From G963704535 sp963704535 (lineage in GTDB: Bacteria; Chloroflexota; Chloroflexia; Chloroflexales; Roseiflexaceae): a DNA stretch of 64,000 nt. Location: contig OY969916.1 in the NCBI GenBank assembly GCA_963704535.1, positions 9,858,001 to 9,922,000 of the forward strand, given 5' to 3'. Shown here piece after piece: positions 16,768 to 25,960 of this stretch; within the stretch, counting starts at the first letter, position 1, and the number at the start of each line of letters is the position of its first letter. A model generated the notes under the pieces. That model was given only the letters and a program-made list of their open reading frames with translations. It was not told the DNA's origin and ran no database searches. Both the position numbers and the translations under genes were made by a program.

Positions 16768-18609
16768 TCAGCTTCTTTCGAGGGTTGTGTCGGCTGCCGC
16801 CGGCTCGACCTCGCCGGCCCATAGCCGGCGCATCTCCGCGCTGGTGGCCAGCAACTCCTCAAGCGTGCCGGTGGCCTCCACGCGCCCGTCCTGGAGGACG
16901 ATGATCTGGTCGGCGCGGCGCAGCGCTGCACGGCGGTGCGAAACGGCAAGAATTGAGAATTGAGCATTGAGAATTGAGCATTGAGAATCGTCATGTTCAT
17001 TCTCAATGCTCAATTTTATATTCTCAATTCGCTCCCAGAGCGAGCGCTCGGTCTCCACATCCAGCGCGCTGGAGAGATCGTCGAACACCAGCAGCTCGGG
17101 CGCGCGGACGAACATGCGCGCCGCCGCCGCACGCTGGATCTGCCCGCCCGACAGCCGCACGCCCTTCGCGCCCACCGTGGTCTCCAGGCCATGCTCCATG
17201 TGTGCGACATCCGGTTCCAGCACTGCCAGGTGGAGCGCCGCCCACAAATCCACCCGATCCTCGGGCAATCCCATCAGCAGGTTGTCTTTGAGCGTCTCGC
17301 TGAAGAGCCGCGGCACCTGGGCGGTGTAGGCACAGCGCGGCGGCACGAAGAACTCGGTTGGATGTTCTATCTGTACACCGTTCCAGCGCACCTCGCCGGT
17401 GTCTGCGGGCAGGAGGCCGATCAATGTCCGCAGCAGTGTGGTCTTGCCCGCGCCGATCCTGCCGGTGACGACGGTGAACGAGCCACGCTCCAGCCGCAGG
17501 TTGATGTCTTCTATGCCGCGCCCCGAGCCGGGGTAGTGGAAGGTCAGGCCACAGGCTTCGAGCGTTCGCAGTTGGTCGGCGCCGGTGCGTGGCGGGGCGG
17601 GGAGCGTGGGCGGCGCACCGCGCATATATACAGGGCCGTGTTTGACCAGCGACTCGGATGGTGCGCCTTGCAGCAGGGTGACCATGCGCTCGAAGGACAC
17701 GCCGGCCTGCCGGTAGCGCGTCAGCACGATCCCAAAGATCGCCGTGAACTCGCTGATCCAGCCCAGGTAGTAGACGAACAGCGCGAAATCGCCCACGGTG
17801 AACGTTCCTGCACGGATCGCATTCGCCGCCAACAGCAGGATCAGCCCAGTGCCGACATTGACCGTGTTGGCGAAGATCGACTCGAGGATCGCGCTGAACA
17901 GCTTGTCGCGCACGCCGGTTGCGCGCCGCCGCTCGTTGAGCGCGCCGAAGTGCCGGATGATGCGCGTCTCGGCTCCGGCGATTTTGACCGCCTGCACCGC
18001 GCCGAAGATCTCGCCAAGGAAGCCAGTCACCGCGCCGGTCGCCTCGCGGCTGGCCTTGCGGTACTGCTGGATTCGCTCGCTCACACGGCGCGTGACCGCT
18101 ACGATCAGCACCAGCGGAAGCAGCACCGCCACGGTGATCCAGGCGTTGATCCGCAGCATGATCGTCAGGCTGATCGCCGCGAACGCGGTCAGCGCGACGG
18201 TATCGTTGAAGTACATGACGCTCCACAGCGTCTCGTCGATGTCGTCGCGGAAGCGGCTCACCGCCTCGCCCGACGAGGCCGGCAGCGCCCGCGCGCCCGG
18301 CCGCTGCAAGATGCGCGCGAGCATATTCTTACGCAGCAGCGCCCCGCAGGTGTAGACGAAGGTTGTGTTGGTCATTGGGAGCAAAATGTAGAAGAACATT
18401 CGCCCCAATGCACCGGCCACCAGCAGCACGATCAGCGTCGTGAGATCGAAACCCGCCTGCGCGGTGCCGGACAGCAGGTTGAAGTACTCGCGCGCAAGCA
18501 GGCCCGGCACCATCTCCAGCAGAGACGCGCCACTGATGCCGAGCAGGTTGATTGTGTAGACGACCGGCTGATATTTTAGCAATTGGAGGTAGTACCACCA
18601 GGTCTTCAT
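16768..18609 (-). CDS. ABC exporter half-transporter, subunit A of pair 1
   Basis: A 613-residue half-transporter: six predicted membrane helices (about residues 15-300) fused to an ATPase domain. Walker A is GRIGAGKTT, the signature is LSGGQIQR, and the H-loop histidine is in LAVSHRRAAL. Walker B ends LLVFDDLSSALD: the catalytic glutamate is aspartate, the usual sign of the degenerate site in heterodimeric exporters. The partner is probably the frameshifted gene at 20169, which has a DE Walker B. Between SLWERIEN and SILAVSHRRA lies an in-frame insert of about 25 residues encoded by palindromic 7-bp repeats (16951-17030). The exported substrate is unknown. A serine hydrolase gene lies between the two subunits. 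Confidence 0.87.
   Translation of the reverse strand: MKTWWYYLQLLKYQPVVYTINLLGISGASLLEMVPGLLAREYFNLLSGTAQAGFDLTTLIVLLVAGALGRMFFYILLPMTNTTFVYTCGALLRKNMLARILQRPGARALPASSGEAVSRFRDDIDETLWSVMYFNDTVALTAFAAISLTIMLRINAWITVAVLLPLVLIVAVTRRVSERIQQYRKASREATGAVTGFLGEIFGAVQAVKIAGAETRIIRHFGALNERRRATGVRDKLFSAILESIFANTVNVGTGLILLLAANAIRAGTFTVGDFALFVYYLGWISEFTAIFGIVLTRYRQAGVSFERMVTLLQGAPSESLVKHGPVYMRGAPPTLPAPPRTGADQLRTLEACGLTFHYPGSGRGIEDINLRLERGSFTVVTGRIGAGKTTLLRTLIGLLPADTGEVRWNGVQIEHPTEFFVPPRCAYTAQVPRLFSETLKDNLLMGLPEDRVDLWAALHLAVLEPDVAHMEHGLETTVGAKGVRLSGGQIQRAAAARMFVRAPELLVFDDLSSALDVETERSLWERIENIKLSIENEHDDSQCSILNAQFSILAVSHRRAALRRADQIIVLQDGRVEATGTLEELLATSAEMRRLWAGEVEPAAADTTLERS
16951..17030. repeat. Palindromic heptamer repeat inside the ABC subunit A gene
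   Basis: ATTGAGA and ATTGAGC heptamers run in tandem, then invert as TCTCAATGCTCAATT after a short A/T-rich centre. The block is in frame within the ATPase domain, between the D-loop helix and the H-loop strand. Confidence 0.85.
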
Positions 18610-18613
18610 ATTT

Positions 18614-20059
18614 TCACCTCAAGAGCTGTCCCTCCAACTCTGGGAATTCGGTGGGACCGAACGAAACATTCACTGCATAATCGAACAACAGGCGGTCCTC
18701 CACAAACCGGCCGATCATGGTCGCGCAGAACGGCGTCGCGTGGTAGTAAAGCTTCAGCAGATAGGTGTCTTCACTCATCCAGGCGCCCGCAGCGGCAACC
18801 GGCTGTCGTCCACCGCGATGATAGAACGTCGTGATGCCCTTGCACCATGTGCCGTCGCCACAGGCGATCCGATGATCGCCGTGCTCACTGCGGATAGTAC
18901 ACTCGCACCCGGCTGCGCCGAACGTGAAGCCGATCGACTCAAACTGCAAATCATTCGGCGCGAAGCGATACGTCTGGCCTGAGACCCGCTCCGCCAGGGC
19001 GGGCGGGTACTGGCCCTGCGGCGGCGGCAGCGCCAACTGACTCAACTTGTGCTCCAACGCTGTGCGCCCGGTATCATTGGCGGGCAATGGCGATGGTCCC
19101 AGCCCAGGCAGAATATGCTCCCACACCAAGTTCAGCACCGCCTGCATATCGCGGACGCCGGCGGTGATCGCCAGCACCGCGTCCTGATCGGGCATGACGA
19201 TACAGAACTGGCCGAACGCGCCATCGCCGCGATACGCGTTATGGCGGCAGCGCCAGAACTGGTAGCCATAGCCCTGGGCCCAATCGATGTTCTCGTTCGA
19301 GCTGTTGTCGCTCTGGGTCGTGGTTGCCTCGGCCACCCAGGCCGCCGGCAGGAGCTGCCGGCCATGCCACATCCCCTGCTGGAGGTACAGTTGCCCGAAG
19401 CGCGCGATGCTTTCCGTCGTAATGTTCAGCCCGAAGCCGCCAACATTGATGCCGCGCGGGCAGGTTTCCCAGGTTGCCTGTTCAATGCCCAGCGGCTCAA
19501 GCAAGCGCGTGCGGAGGTAGTCGAGCAGGGTGACACCGGTCAGTTGCTGGATAATCGCCGAGAGCATGTAGGTTGCGCCGGTGTTATACAGAAAATGCGT
19601 GCCCGGCGCGTATTTCACCGGCACGGCCAGGAAGGCTTTGACCCAATGCCCGTCCGGATGTCCGTACATCGGCCCCATTGTATCTTCGGCATGCCCGGTC
19701 GACATCGAGAGCAGGTGCCGGACGCGCATGGCCGACAGGTTCTCGCTGATCTCGGCCGGCATGTCGTCCGGGAAAAATGACAGCACCGGGTCGTTGACCG
19801 ACAGACGACCTTCTGCCACTGCCAGGCCGATCGCGGTCGAGGTGAAGCTCTTGCTCAAGGAGAACAGCATGTGCATATCGTCCGGCTCATAGGGCGCCCA
19901 CCAGCCCTCGGCTACGACATGACCGTGGCGCACCAGCATGAGGCTATGCAGATCATGAATATGCTGCTCTGCCGCTTCGACAAAGTTCAGGATGGCGGAT
20001 GATGCGATGCCCTGCGCTTCGGGAGCGCTGCGCGGCAGTTGAGCTGTTGTTGTGGTCAT
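18614..20059 (-). CDS. Serine hydrolase, beta-lactamase class C/esterase family
   Basis: A 481-residue penicillin-binding-protein-like hydrolase starting at ATG 20059. The nucleophile motif SxxK is in SLSKSFTSTAIGLA, and the Y-x-N-type motif is YNTGATYMLSAII. The large N-terminal domain matches the beta-lactamase fold used by EstB-type esterases, D-peptidases and beta-lactamases. A C-terminal domain of about 150 residues has strand-rich sequence (QTYRFAPNDLQFESIGF). There is no signal peptide, which argues for a cytoplasmic esterase or amidase rather than a drug-resistance enzyme. It sits between the two subunits of an ABC exporter, four bases upstream of subunit A, so it may process or modify the exported compound; that is an inference from position. 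Confidence 0.87.
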   Translation of the reverse strand: MTTTTAQLPRSAPEAQGIASSAILNFVEAAEQHIHDLHSLMLVRHGHVVAEGWWAPYEPDDMHMLFSLSKSFTSTAIGLAVAEGRLSVNDPVLSFFPDDMPAEISENLSAMRVRHLLSMSTGHAEDTMGPMYGHPDGHWVKAFLAVPVKYAPGTHFLYNTGATYMLSAIIQQLTGVTLLDYLRTRLLEPLGIEQATWETCPRGINVGGFGLNITTESIARFGQLYLQQGMWHGRQLLPAAWVAEATTTQSDNSSNENIDWAQGYGYQFWRCRHNAYRGDGAFGQFCIVMPDQDAVLAITAGVRDMQAVLNLVWEHILPGLGPSPLPANDTGRTALEHKLSQLALPPPQGQYPPALAERVSGQTYRFAPNDLQFESIGFTFGAAGCECTIRSEHGDHRIACGDGTWCKGITTFYHRGGRQPVAAAGAWMSEDTYLLKLYYHATPFCATMIGRFVEDRLLFDYAVNVSFGPTEFPELEGQLLR

Positions 20060-20168
20060 GTGTGTTCCTCTCAGAAAAAGAATCTGAAAGGGGAGGGGCA
20101 AGGGGAGCGGGTACCCTCTGGGTGCCTCCCCTTAAACCCCACCCCAACCTAGCAAACAATAGAGCATA

Positions 20169-22065
20169 TCATACTAAGACTTCTTCCATCCCCGTTCGCA
20201 GCAGCTCTGCGAAGCGCGAGGAAGGGTTATTGCGTAGCGCCTCAAGTTCGCCATACTCGCTGATCCGGCCGTCCTCGAGGATCAGAATATCGTCGGCGCG
20301 CAGCACGGTGGCTAGCCGGTGGGCGATGATGATCCCAGTGCGCTCTTGCAGCAGCCCGCCGATCGCGCGCTCGATCAGCCGTTCGCTGGCCGGGTCGAGC
20401 CGCGACGAGGCTTCATCCAGGATCACTAGCCCAGGGTCGCGCAGGAACACGCGCGTGAAGGCCAGCACTTGTGCCTCGCCAGCCGAGAGCCCGCCGCCAC
20501 CTGCCGCCAGCATTGTGTCGAGCCCGCTCGGCAGTGAGCGGTACCACGGCAACAGCTCAAGATCCTCTATCACCGCCAGGATGCGCTCGTCAGGAATGCT
20601 TTGGTCGAAAAAGGTGAGATTCTCCCGCACCGTCGCGTGAAACAACTGCACTTCCTGTGTGACCATGCCTACTCGTTGGCACAGGCTGTCGAACTGTAGA
20701 TCGCGAATGTCCACCCCGCTGAGCCGGATCATGCCGCTGGTCACGTCGTAGAGCCGGAACAGCAGCCGCGTCAGCGTGGTCTTGCCGCTGCCGGTGCGCC
20801 CAAGAATGCCCAGCGTTCGCCCGGCCACAATGCGGAAGGAGATCTCGTCGAGCACCAGGTCGAGTCCGTTGTCCGTAGTATCGTGTTGCGTGTTGCGTGT
20901 TGCGTGTTGCGTGTTGCGTGTTGCGTCTCCGTCGGTTCTTTGTTCTTTGTTCCCTTCGACTTCGCTCAGGACAGGCTTTGTTCTTTGTTCTTGGTGGTCG
21001 GTCATCGGCGGTCGGTCGTCGTACCCAAACGTCACCCCGTCGAATTCCACAGCCAGTGGGCCTGCTGGAAGCTCGGCCGCACCTTCGGTGAGGTCTGGCT
21101 GTATGCTAAACAGCTCCCGCACACGCACAATGCCCGCCCCGGCCTTCTGGAGATCCTCGATCTGGCGGGTGATCTGAATCACCGGGCGCAGCAGCGCATC
21201 GGTATAGAAAAAGATCAGGTAGACCGTACCGATCGTCATTGTTCCGCTTGTAAAGAAGCGGTGGCCGAGCCAGTAGGTCAACCCATTGGCGATCGCGAAG
21301 AACAGCAGCGGCGTCATCCACGCCGATGAGCCGATGACCGCCGCGCGGCGCTCGTTGTGCAGCCGTGCGCGGCTGCGCTCGTACAGCCGGTTCATTGTGT
21401 AGTCGATCGCGCCGCTGGAGCGAATATCCTCGGTGCCGGAGAGCCGCTCCTCGATGAAGCCGAACAAGGCCGCGCTCGACTCGCGCGCCTTGCGTCCAGA
21501 ACGGCACAGTTATGCGCTGCACGCCGAGCAGCGTCAGAAAGAGCAGCACCGCCAGTGTCGTCATCACCGCGCCGATCCGCACATCCTCAACCATCAGCAC
21601 GATCAGCACGCCCAACATCAGGAGCAGATTGCCGAGCACGCGGATGACGAACTGTGAGAAGAAGTTGGCCAGTGCGGTGACATCGCCGTCGATCCGCTCG
21701 ATCAGTTCGCCTGGGGTGCGCGCCTTGTGGAAGGTCATACCCAGCCGTAGGCAGTGCAGCGCGAGGTCGGCGCGCAGGTCGTTGGTCGCGTTCCATGCCA
21801 CGTTCTCGCCCACGTAGGTGGCGCCCAGCGAGAGCAACTGCGTGACCAGCGCAATGCCGATGAACAGCGCCGCCGCGGCGAAGAGCGCGCGGGTCTCGCT
21901 CTGCGGGTTCTGCGCTGTGTCGATAAAGTAGCGCAAGAGCTGCGGGTTGGCGATCTGCAGGGCGATGCTGGTGAGCAGCAGCGCCGCTAACGCCAGCACA
22001 CTCCTCCGCTGGGGCCGGAGGAAAGTGACCAGCAGCCCCCAGTAGTGTTGCGGAGGACTCTGCAT
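20169..22065 (-). pseudogene. ABC exporter half-transporter, subunit B of pair 1, frameshifted
   Basis: The partner half-transporter. From ATG 22065 the membrane domain reads normally to VPFWTQGAR at about 21490. The frame then slips by one base in a GCGCGCG run and resumes as ESSAALFGFIEERLSGTEDI, continuing through the ATPase domain to 20169. Walker A is GRTGSGKTT, the signature is the divergent LSAGEAQVL, and Walker B is VILDEASSRLD with the catalytic glutamate, followed by the H-loop IIIAHRLATV. This is the catalytically competent site expected opposite subunit A's degenerate one. A repeat-derived insert (20860-21025) of about 50 residues follows the A-loop tyrosine (TFGYDDRP). The single-base slip in a GC run may be a sequencing error; otherwise the exporter is dead. 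Confidence 0.85.
20860..21025. repeat. Mixed heptamer repeats inside the ABC subunit B gene
   Basis: It contains six GTTGCGT units, TTGTTCTT-type units, a CTTCGCTCAGGACAGGC repeat and GGTCGGT units. Together they are translated in frame as a polar loop between the first strand and the second strand of the ATPase domain. Confidence 0.85.
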
Positions 22066-22292
22066 GTCTTTGTTCTTCCCTTGCGGTACTAGTTGCTGGG
22101 CTGTGGACAAAAGACTATAGCCCGCCCATCGTGCGCTTGTCAATCGGTCGAAAGGTGGAGATGGCCGATGAACACATACAGGCGCGCTCAGCAATTGAGC
22201 GCGCCTGTCTATTGACTTGTAACTGTTCAGACCTGAGGTTTAACGCAAAGACGCAAAGGGGCAAAGGCAGGAAGAGTAGAGGCGCCTGGAAC

Positions 22293-23693
22293 TCAAAACT
22301 CGGCGATGGTGCGTCGGAAGCGCCGCCACACCAAGAACGACATCACCGGGGCCAGCACCAGGAACGCCGCCCAGATCGATACCAGCCCCCCGCCGATCGT
22401 TTCCAGCAGCCCGAACGCCAATCCCACCGCAGCCCAGATGCTCAAGCCAGTCACAAGCAGCGGGAAGCGGGTGTTGCCGGTGCCACGCAGCGCGCCGGCC
22501 TGAACGAACAGCACCGCCCAGAACGGCTGCGTCAGCGCCAGCACCCGCAGCCCCGGCACACCGGCCTCGATCACGGCTGCGTCGCTGGTGAACAACGCAA
22601 ACACCTGCGGCGCGAAGATGATCAGCAGCACGGCAATCGCGCTCATCCAGATCACTGCCCACTTCGTCGCCACACGTGCCGCCGCCGCGCCGTCACTGAT
22701 GCGCCGCGCGCCAATGCTCTGCCCAACCAGCGTAGTTGCGGCGATGCCGAAGCCAATGCCAGGCAGGAACGAGAGCGACAGCGCGTTGAAGGTGATCCGC
22801 TGCGCCGCCAGAGTATCGGTGCCCAGCCGTGCGACCACCACTGCCAATGCCAGGAACCCCAATGTGGCCAGCACCTGCTCGAAGGCGGCCGGAATGCCGA
22901 TCGAGAGCACCTGGCGAGCCACGCCGAAATCGGGACGCCAGCCACCGCGCCCGCTGATTGTTACGCCGGCCCTCCCGCGCCACAGCGCCCCCAGCAGCAA
23001 CACCAGCGCCAAACTCCGCGCCAGAAATGTCGCCCAGGCGCTGCCGACCGGACCCATCGCGGGCAGGCCGAAATGACCGTAGATCAGCCCATACGCCAGC
23101 GCGACATTCACCAGATTTGCCAGCGCGGTCACGCGCAGTGGCGTGCGCGCGTCGCCGGCGCCGCGCAAGACGCCGCTGCCGATGAAGAGCGCCACCAACA
23201 CGACCACGGTACCCATGGTCACTTGCAGGTACTGCACGGCGATCTGCACAACCTCGGGCTCCAAGCCAAACAGGCCGATGATTGGCCCCGACAGCAGGAA
23301 GCCACCGACCGATAAGGGTATCGAGAACAGCACGCTCCAGACCAGCGACTGGCGGCCGAGCCGACCTGCCCGTGCAGTATCGCCGGCGCCGACCGCTTGT
23401 GCGACCAGCACCGCACTGCCGATCGCCAGCGCCGAGAGCACCGAAATCAGAAAGAACATCACCTGCAAGGCGCTGCCGATGCCGGCGATCGCCACGGCGC
23501 CCAGGCCGGCAACCAGCAATGTGTCAACAATACCCAGCAATGTCTCTAAGAAATTCTCGCCGATCACCGGCCCGGCCAGGCCCCAGACACGCTTATGCAA
23601 CTGGCGTGCTTCGAGGGATGACGCCGGCGCAGTCAATTCCTGGGACTCAGGAGTGGGCAGGTGGGATAGTCGCTCTTCGTTTGTGGCGATCAT
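22293..23693 (-). CDS. MATE family efflux transporter
   Basis: A 466-residue protein with about twelve membrane helices in two similar halves, the MATE arrangement. The first half begins AGPVIGENFLETLLGIVDTL, and the repeat-equivalent in the second half is GIPAAFEQVLATLGFLALAV. MATE pumps of this NorM/DinF-like type export cationic drugs or metabolites using Na+ or H+ gradients. It is on the same strand as the ABC exporter pair downstream, separated by about 230 bp that holds an A/G-rich octamer repeat (GCAAAGAC, GCAAAGGG). Its own substrate is unknown. The reading is complete with no frameshift. Confidence 0.9.
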   Translation of the reverse strand: MIATNEERLSHLPTPESQELTAPASSLEARQLHKRVWGLAGPVIGENFLETLLGIVDTLLVAGLGAVAIAGIGSALQVMFFLISVLSALAIGSAVLVAQAVGAGDTARAGRLGRQSLVWSVLFSIPLSVGGFLLSGPIIGLFGLEPEVVQIAVQYLQVTMGTVVVLVALFIGSGVLRGAGDARTPLRVTALANLVNVALAYGLIYGHFGLPAMGPVGSAWATFLARSLALVLLLGALWRGRAGVTISGRGGWRPDFGVARQVLSIGIPAAFEQVLATLGFLALAVVVARLGTDTLAAQRITFNALSLSFLPGIGFGIAATTLVGQSIGARRISDGAAAARVATKWAVIWMSAIAVLLIIFAPQVFALFTSDAAVIEAGVPGLRVLALTQPFWAVLFVQAGALRGTGNTRFPLLVTGLSIWAAVGLAFGLLETIGGGLVSIWAAFLVLAPVMSFLVWRRFRRTIAEF

Positions 23694-23801
23694 GTTCAGA
23701 AGTCCTCGCTCTCTACACTCGTCTACATTCGTCTACGGCTTACATCAGATAGTCGTTCGGCACAGCCCAAAATCGACAAAAGAGCTGCTACATTTGAACA
23801 T

Positions 23802-25148
23802 CTATTGCGCGGCAATTCGCAGTATCGCCGCCAGGCTGCGCTCAACATCCTCCTCGGTCGTGGCCCATGACGAGACACTGAGCCGCATGGCCGTCTGCCC
23901 CTGCCAGATCGTCCCGCCACACCAGCACGTACCGTCGGCTTGGATCGCGGCGATCACGCGGGTGGTCGTCGCGGCGTCGCCGAACGACACCAGCACCTGG
24001 TTGAGCACCACATCGTTCAGCACCTGGTAGCCGGCTGCCGCGAGCCCCTCGGCGAAGCGCCGGGCGTGGCGACAGGTGCGCTCGATCAGGTCGGCCAACC
24101 CGGCGCGACCGAGCGCTCGGAGTGCCGCCCATACCTCGACGCCACGTGCCCGCCGTGATAGCTCGGGTGTGTAGTCCGAGGGGTTGCGTTGAGCGCTCAC
24201 CGTCGGCAGATATTCGGCGGTGACGGCCATCGCCGCACGCAACGCTGCGGCGTCGCGCACGAGCGCCAGGCCACTGTCGTAGGGTACATTCAGCCATTTG
24301 TGCGCATCGGTCGCCCAGGAGTCGGCATCGGCCATGCCGGCTGCGAGAAAGGCGCGCGATGGAACGGCGGCGGCCCACAGCCCGAACGCGCCATCGACAT
24401 GCACCCAGGCGCCCACGTCGTGAGCGCGAGCACAGACCTCCTCAAACGGGTCAAACGCCCCGGTATTAATGTTCCCCGCTTGAAGGCAGACGATCGCCGG
24501 CCCAGCCAGGTCGGGCAACGTATCGGGACGCAGACGTCCCTGCTCGTCCACCGGCAGGCGCACCACCCGGTTGCGCCCCAGCCCCAGCAGGCCGAGTGCC
24601 TTGAATAGCGTTGGATGCGCCTCGGAGCCTACGATGACGGTGATCGGCGGCGCGCCGAACAGGCCATCGGCCTCGACATTCCAGCCGGCCCGTGTGAGCA
24701 ACGTGTGGCGCGCAGCCGCCAGCGCGGTGAAATTCGCCATGGTCGCTCCGGTCACAAACGCGCCGCCGCAGTCCGGCGGCAGGCGCAGCAGATCGACCAG
24801 CCAGCGCAGGGCGATCTGTTCCAGGACTGCGGTCGCAGGCGTGACCTTGTAAAACGCGCTATTCTGATCCCAGGCCGCCGCAAGCCAATTTGCGGCCAGC
24901 GCCACCGGCAGCGCGCCACCGATCACGAAGCCGAAGAATCGCGCTCCGGCCATTGCCATTGTCGCTGGTGAGCCAATCCCATCCAGCAGCCGAAGAACGG
25001 CCTCGGGATCATCTGGACCCTCGGGCAGAGGCTGATCGAATGCATCGAGCCGCGCGACGGCGTCTTCTGTGGGAGCGACGCCGCGCGTGCCCAAACCTTC
25101 AAGATACGTGATCGCCTGCTCGGCGGTTTGTTCAAGTAGCCCTCGCAT
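23802..25148 (-). CDS. Group II PLP-dependent amino acid decarboxylase
   Basis: A 448-residue fold-type I decarboxylase of the aromatic-L-amino-acid/glutamate/histidine decarboxylase group. The start ATG 25148 is chosen because MRGLLEQTAEQAITYLEGL is the usual N-terminus; the longer frame runs through a hairpin repeat. Visible are GFVIGGALPVALAANWLAAA, the cofactor-stacking VTGATMANFTALAAAR, the aspartate block VHVDGAFGLWAAA, and the Schiff-base lysine in ATDAHKWLNVPYDSG. The substrate-specific loops do not allow a choice between tyrosine, tryptophan, DOPA and other amino acids. Product amines would be natural cargo for the neighbouring MATE pump about 110 bp downstream; that link is an inference. 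Confidence 0.88.
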   Translation of the reverse strand: MRGLLEQTAEQAITYLEGLGTRGVAPTEDAVARLDAFDQPLPEGPDDPEAVLRLLDGIGSPATMAMAGARFFGFVIGGALPVALAANWLAAAWDQNSAFYKVTPATAVLEQIALRWLVDLLRLPPDCGGAFVTGATMANFTALAAARHTLLTRAGWNVEADGLFGAPPITVIVGSEAHPTLFKALGLLGLGRNRVVRLPVDEQGRLRPDTLPDLAGPAIVCLQAGNINTGAFDPFEEVCARAHDVGAWVHVDGAFGLWAAAVPSRAFLAAGMADADSWATDAHKWLNVPYDSGLALVRDAAALRAAMAVTAEYLPTVSAQRNPSDYTPELSRRARGVEVWAALRALGRAGLADLIERTCRHARRFAEGLAAAGYQVLNDVVLNQVLVSFGDAATTTRVIAAIQADGTCWCGGTIWQGQTAMRLSVSSWATTEEDVERSLAAILRIAAQ

Positions 25149-25174
25149 GTTGCATTCCTTACAGATTTTGCGGT

Positions 25175-25218
25175 GTGGGGGAGCCTTGGAGGGGGGCACC
25201 CCTCCAAGGCTCCCCCAC
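25175..25218 (-). terminator. Perfect 20-bp hairpin between DUF3455 and decarboxylase genes
   Basis: Arms 25175-25194 and 25199-25218 are perfectly complementary (GTGGGGGAGCCTTGGAGGGG) around a 4-base loop. It follows the DUF3455 stop in the direction of transcription and precedes the decarboxylase start. There is no clear U-run, so it may be a repeat as much as a terminator. Confidence 0.5.
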
Positions 25219-25233
25219 AAAACTACTATTGTA

Positions 25234-25800
25234 CTACGAAGGAGTTGCGTAGAAATAGTAGTCTGCCGCGTAGGGAACCAGGCGTTGCGCGCCCGTCTGG
25301 CATCCGCCAGTTGGGCCGACGCCACCCACGGTGTTCAGGCGCTGAATGAAGCTGATCGGGCTGAACACGCCGGTGCCTTGCCGCTCCAACACCTCCAGTC
25401 GTAACAGCGGGATGCTATTGGCGTTCGGGCTGGGCGCGCTCAGCGCATTGCCGGCGCGAATGCGGCTGCCATCATGCAGCGACTCCCACCACGGCCCCGG
25501 CGTTAGGCCGCGATCAATGCCGCCATAGTGGATGCCGATCGGCGGATTCGATTCGGGGTCGAACAGCAGCGCTCGTGGCGCGTGAAACGCCCACTGGCCG
25601 TTTTTGCACTCGTAGATCTGCACACCCCTGGCGTGGCGACTGAACAGCAGCACCGAGCCGGCCGGCACGGCGATTGTCTCAGGCACCGTCGGTGGCGCGT
25701 CCTTGCTAGCTACTGCGGCCACGGGCAGGCTCGACATCTGCCCGACAACGAGCAGCACTGCGGCCAACACGATGGCCCGTAATGATCGCAAATGGTTCAA
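25234..25800 (-). CDS. Secreted DUF3455 family protein
   Basis: A 188-residue protein with a signal peptide (AIVLAAVLLVVGQMSSLPVA, likely cleaved near AVA-SKD). The mature domain matches the DUF3455 pattern: GVQIYECKNGQWAFHAPRAL, IGIHYGG, PWWESLHDGSRIRA, a threonine-glycine stretch before GCQTGAQRLVPYAADYYFY. Two cysteines (in YECKN and GGCQTG) could pair outside the cell. The molecular function of the family is not known to me. It is transcribed in the same direction as the decarboxylase but is separated from it by a strong hairpin, so they are probably independent. Confidence 0.8.
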   Translation of the reverse strand: MNHLRSLRAIVLAAVLLVVGQMSSLPVAAVASKDAPPTVPETIAVPAGSVLLFSRHARGVQIYECKNGQWAFHAPRALLFDPESNPPIGIHYGGIDRGLTPGPWWESLHDGSRIRAGNALSAPSPNANSIPLLRLEVLERQGTGVFSPISFIQRLNTVGGVGPTGGCQTGAQRLVPYAADYYFYATPS

Positions 25801-25845
25801 AGTAGTTAAGCTCCTTCATTTTATCGCACGAGTTTGGTGGTGGAA

Positions 25846-25958
25846 AGGGGGTTCTTGAGGAGGCTCCCCCTCAAACTCCCCCTTTCAAACAGTCTCTTAG
25901 GGCATATCCTAAGTTCCACGAGTATAGAGGTGGCCTCTCAAGAAAGTCTGAGAAGGTA
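25846..25958. repeat. Palindromic element and 40-bp direct repeat (left copy)
   Basis: The element (25846-25905) ends CCCCCTTTCAAACAGTCTCTTAG, the terminal repeat shared by the dispersed family, preceded by a CCCCCTCAAACTCCCCC core. Next to it, 25917-25958 reads GTATAGAGGTGG then CTCTCAAGAAAGTCTGAGAA, which recurs in the same orientation at 28247-28286 on the far side of the sulfur-relay-like operon. Confidence 0.7.
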
Positions 25959-25960
25959 CG

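Noticed and set aside
16981..18579. A 532-residue plus-strand ORF opposite ABC subunit A
   Set aside because: Arg/Gln-rich sequence with no domain. The minus strand has intact Walker motifs over the same bases.
22131..23315. A 394-residue plus-strand ORF opposite the MATE gene
   Set aside because: Gln/Arg-rich shadow; the minus strand encodes a complete twelve-helix transporter.
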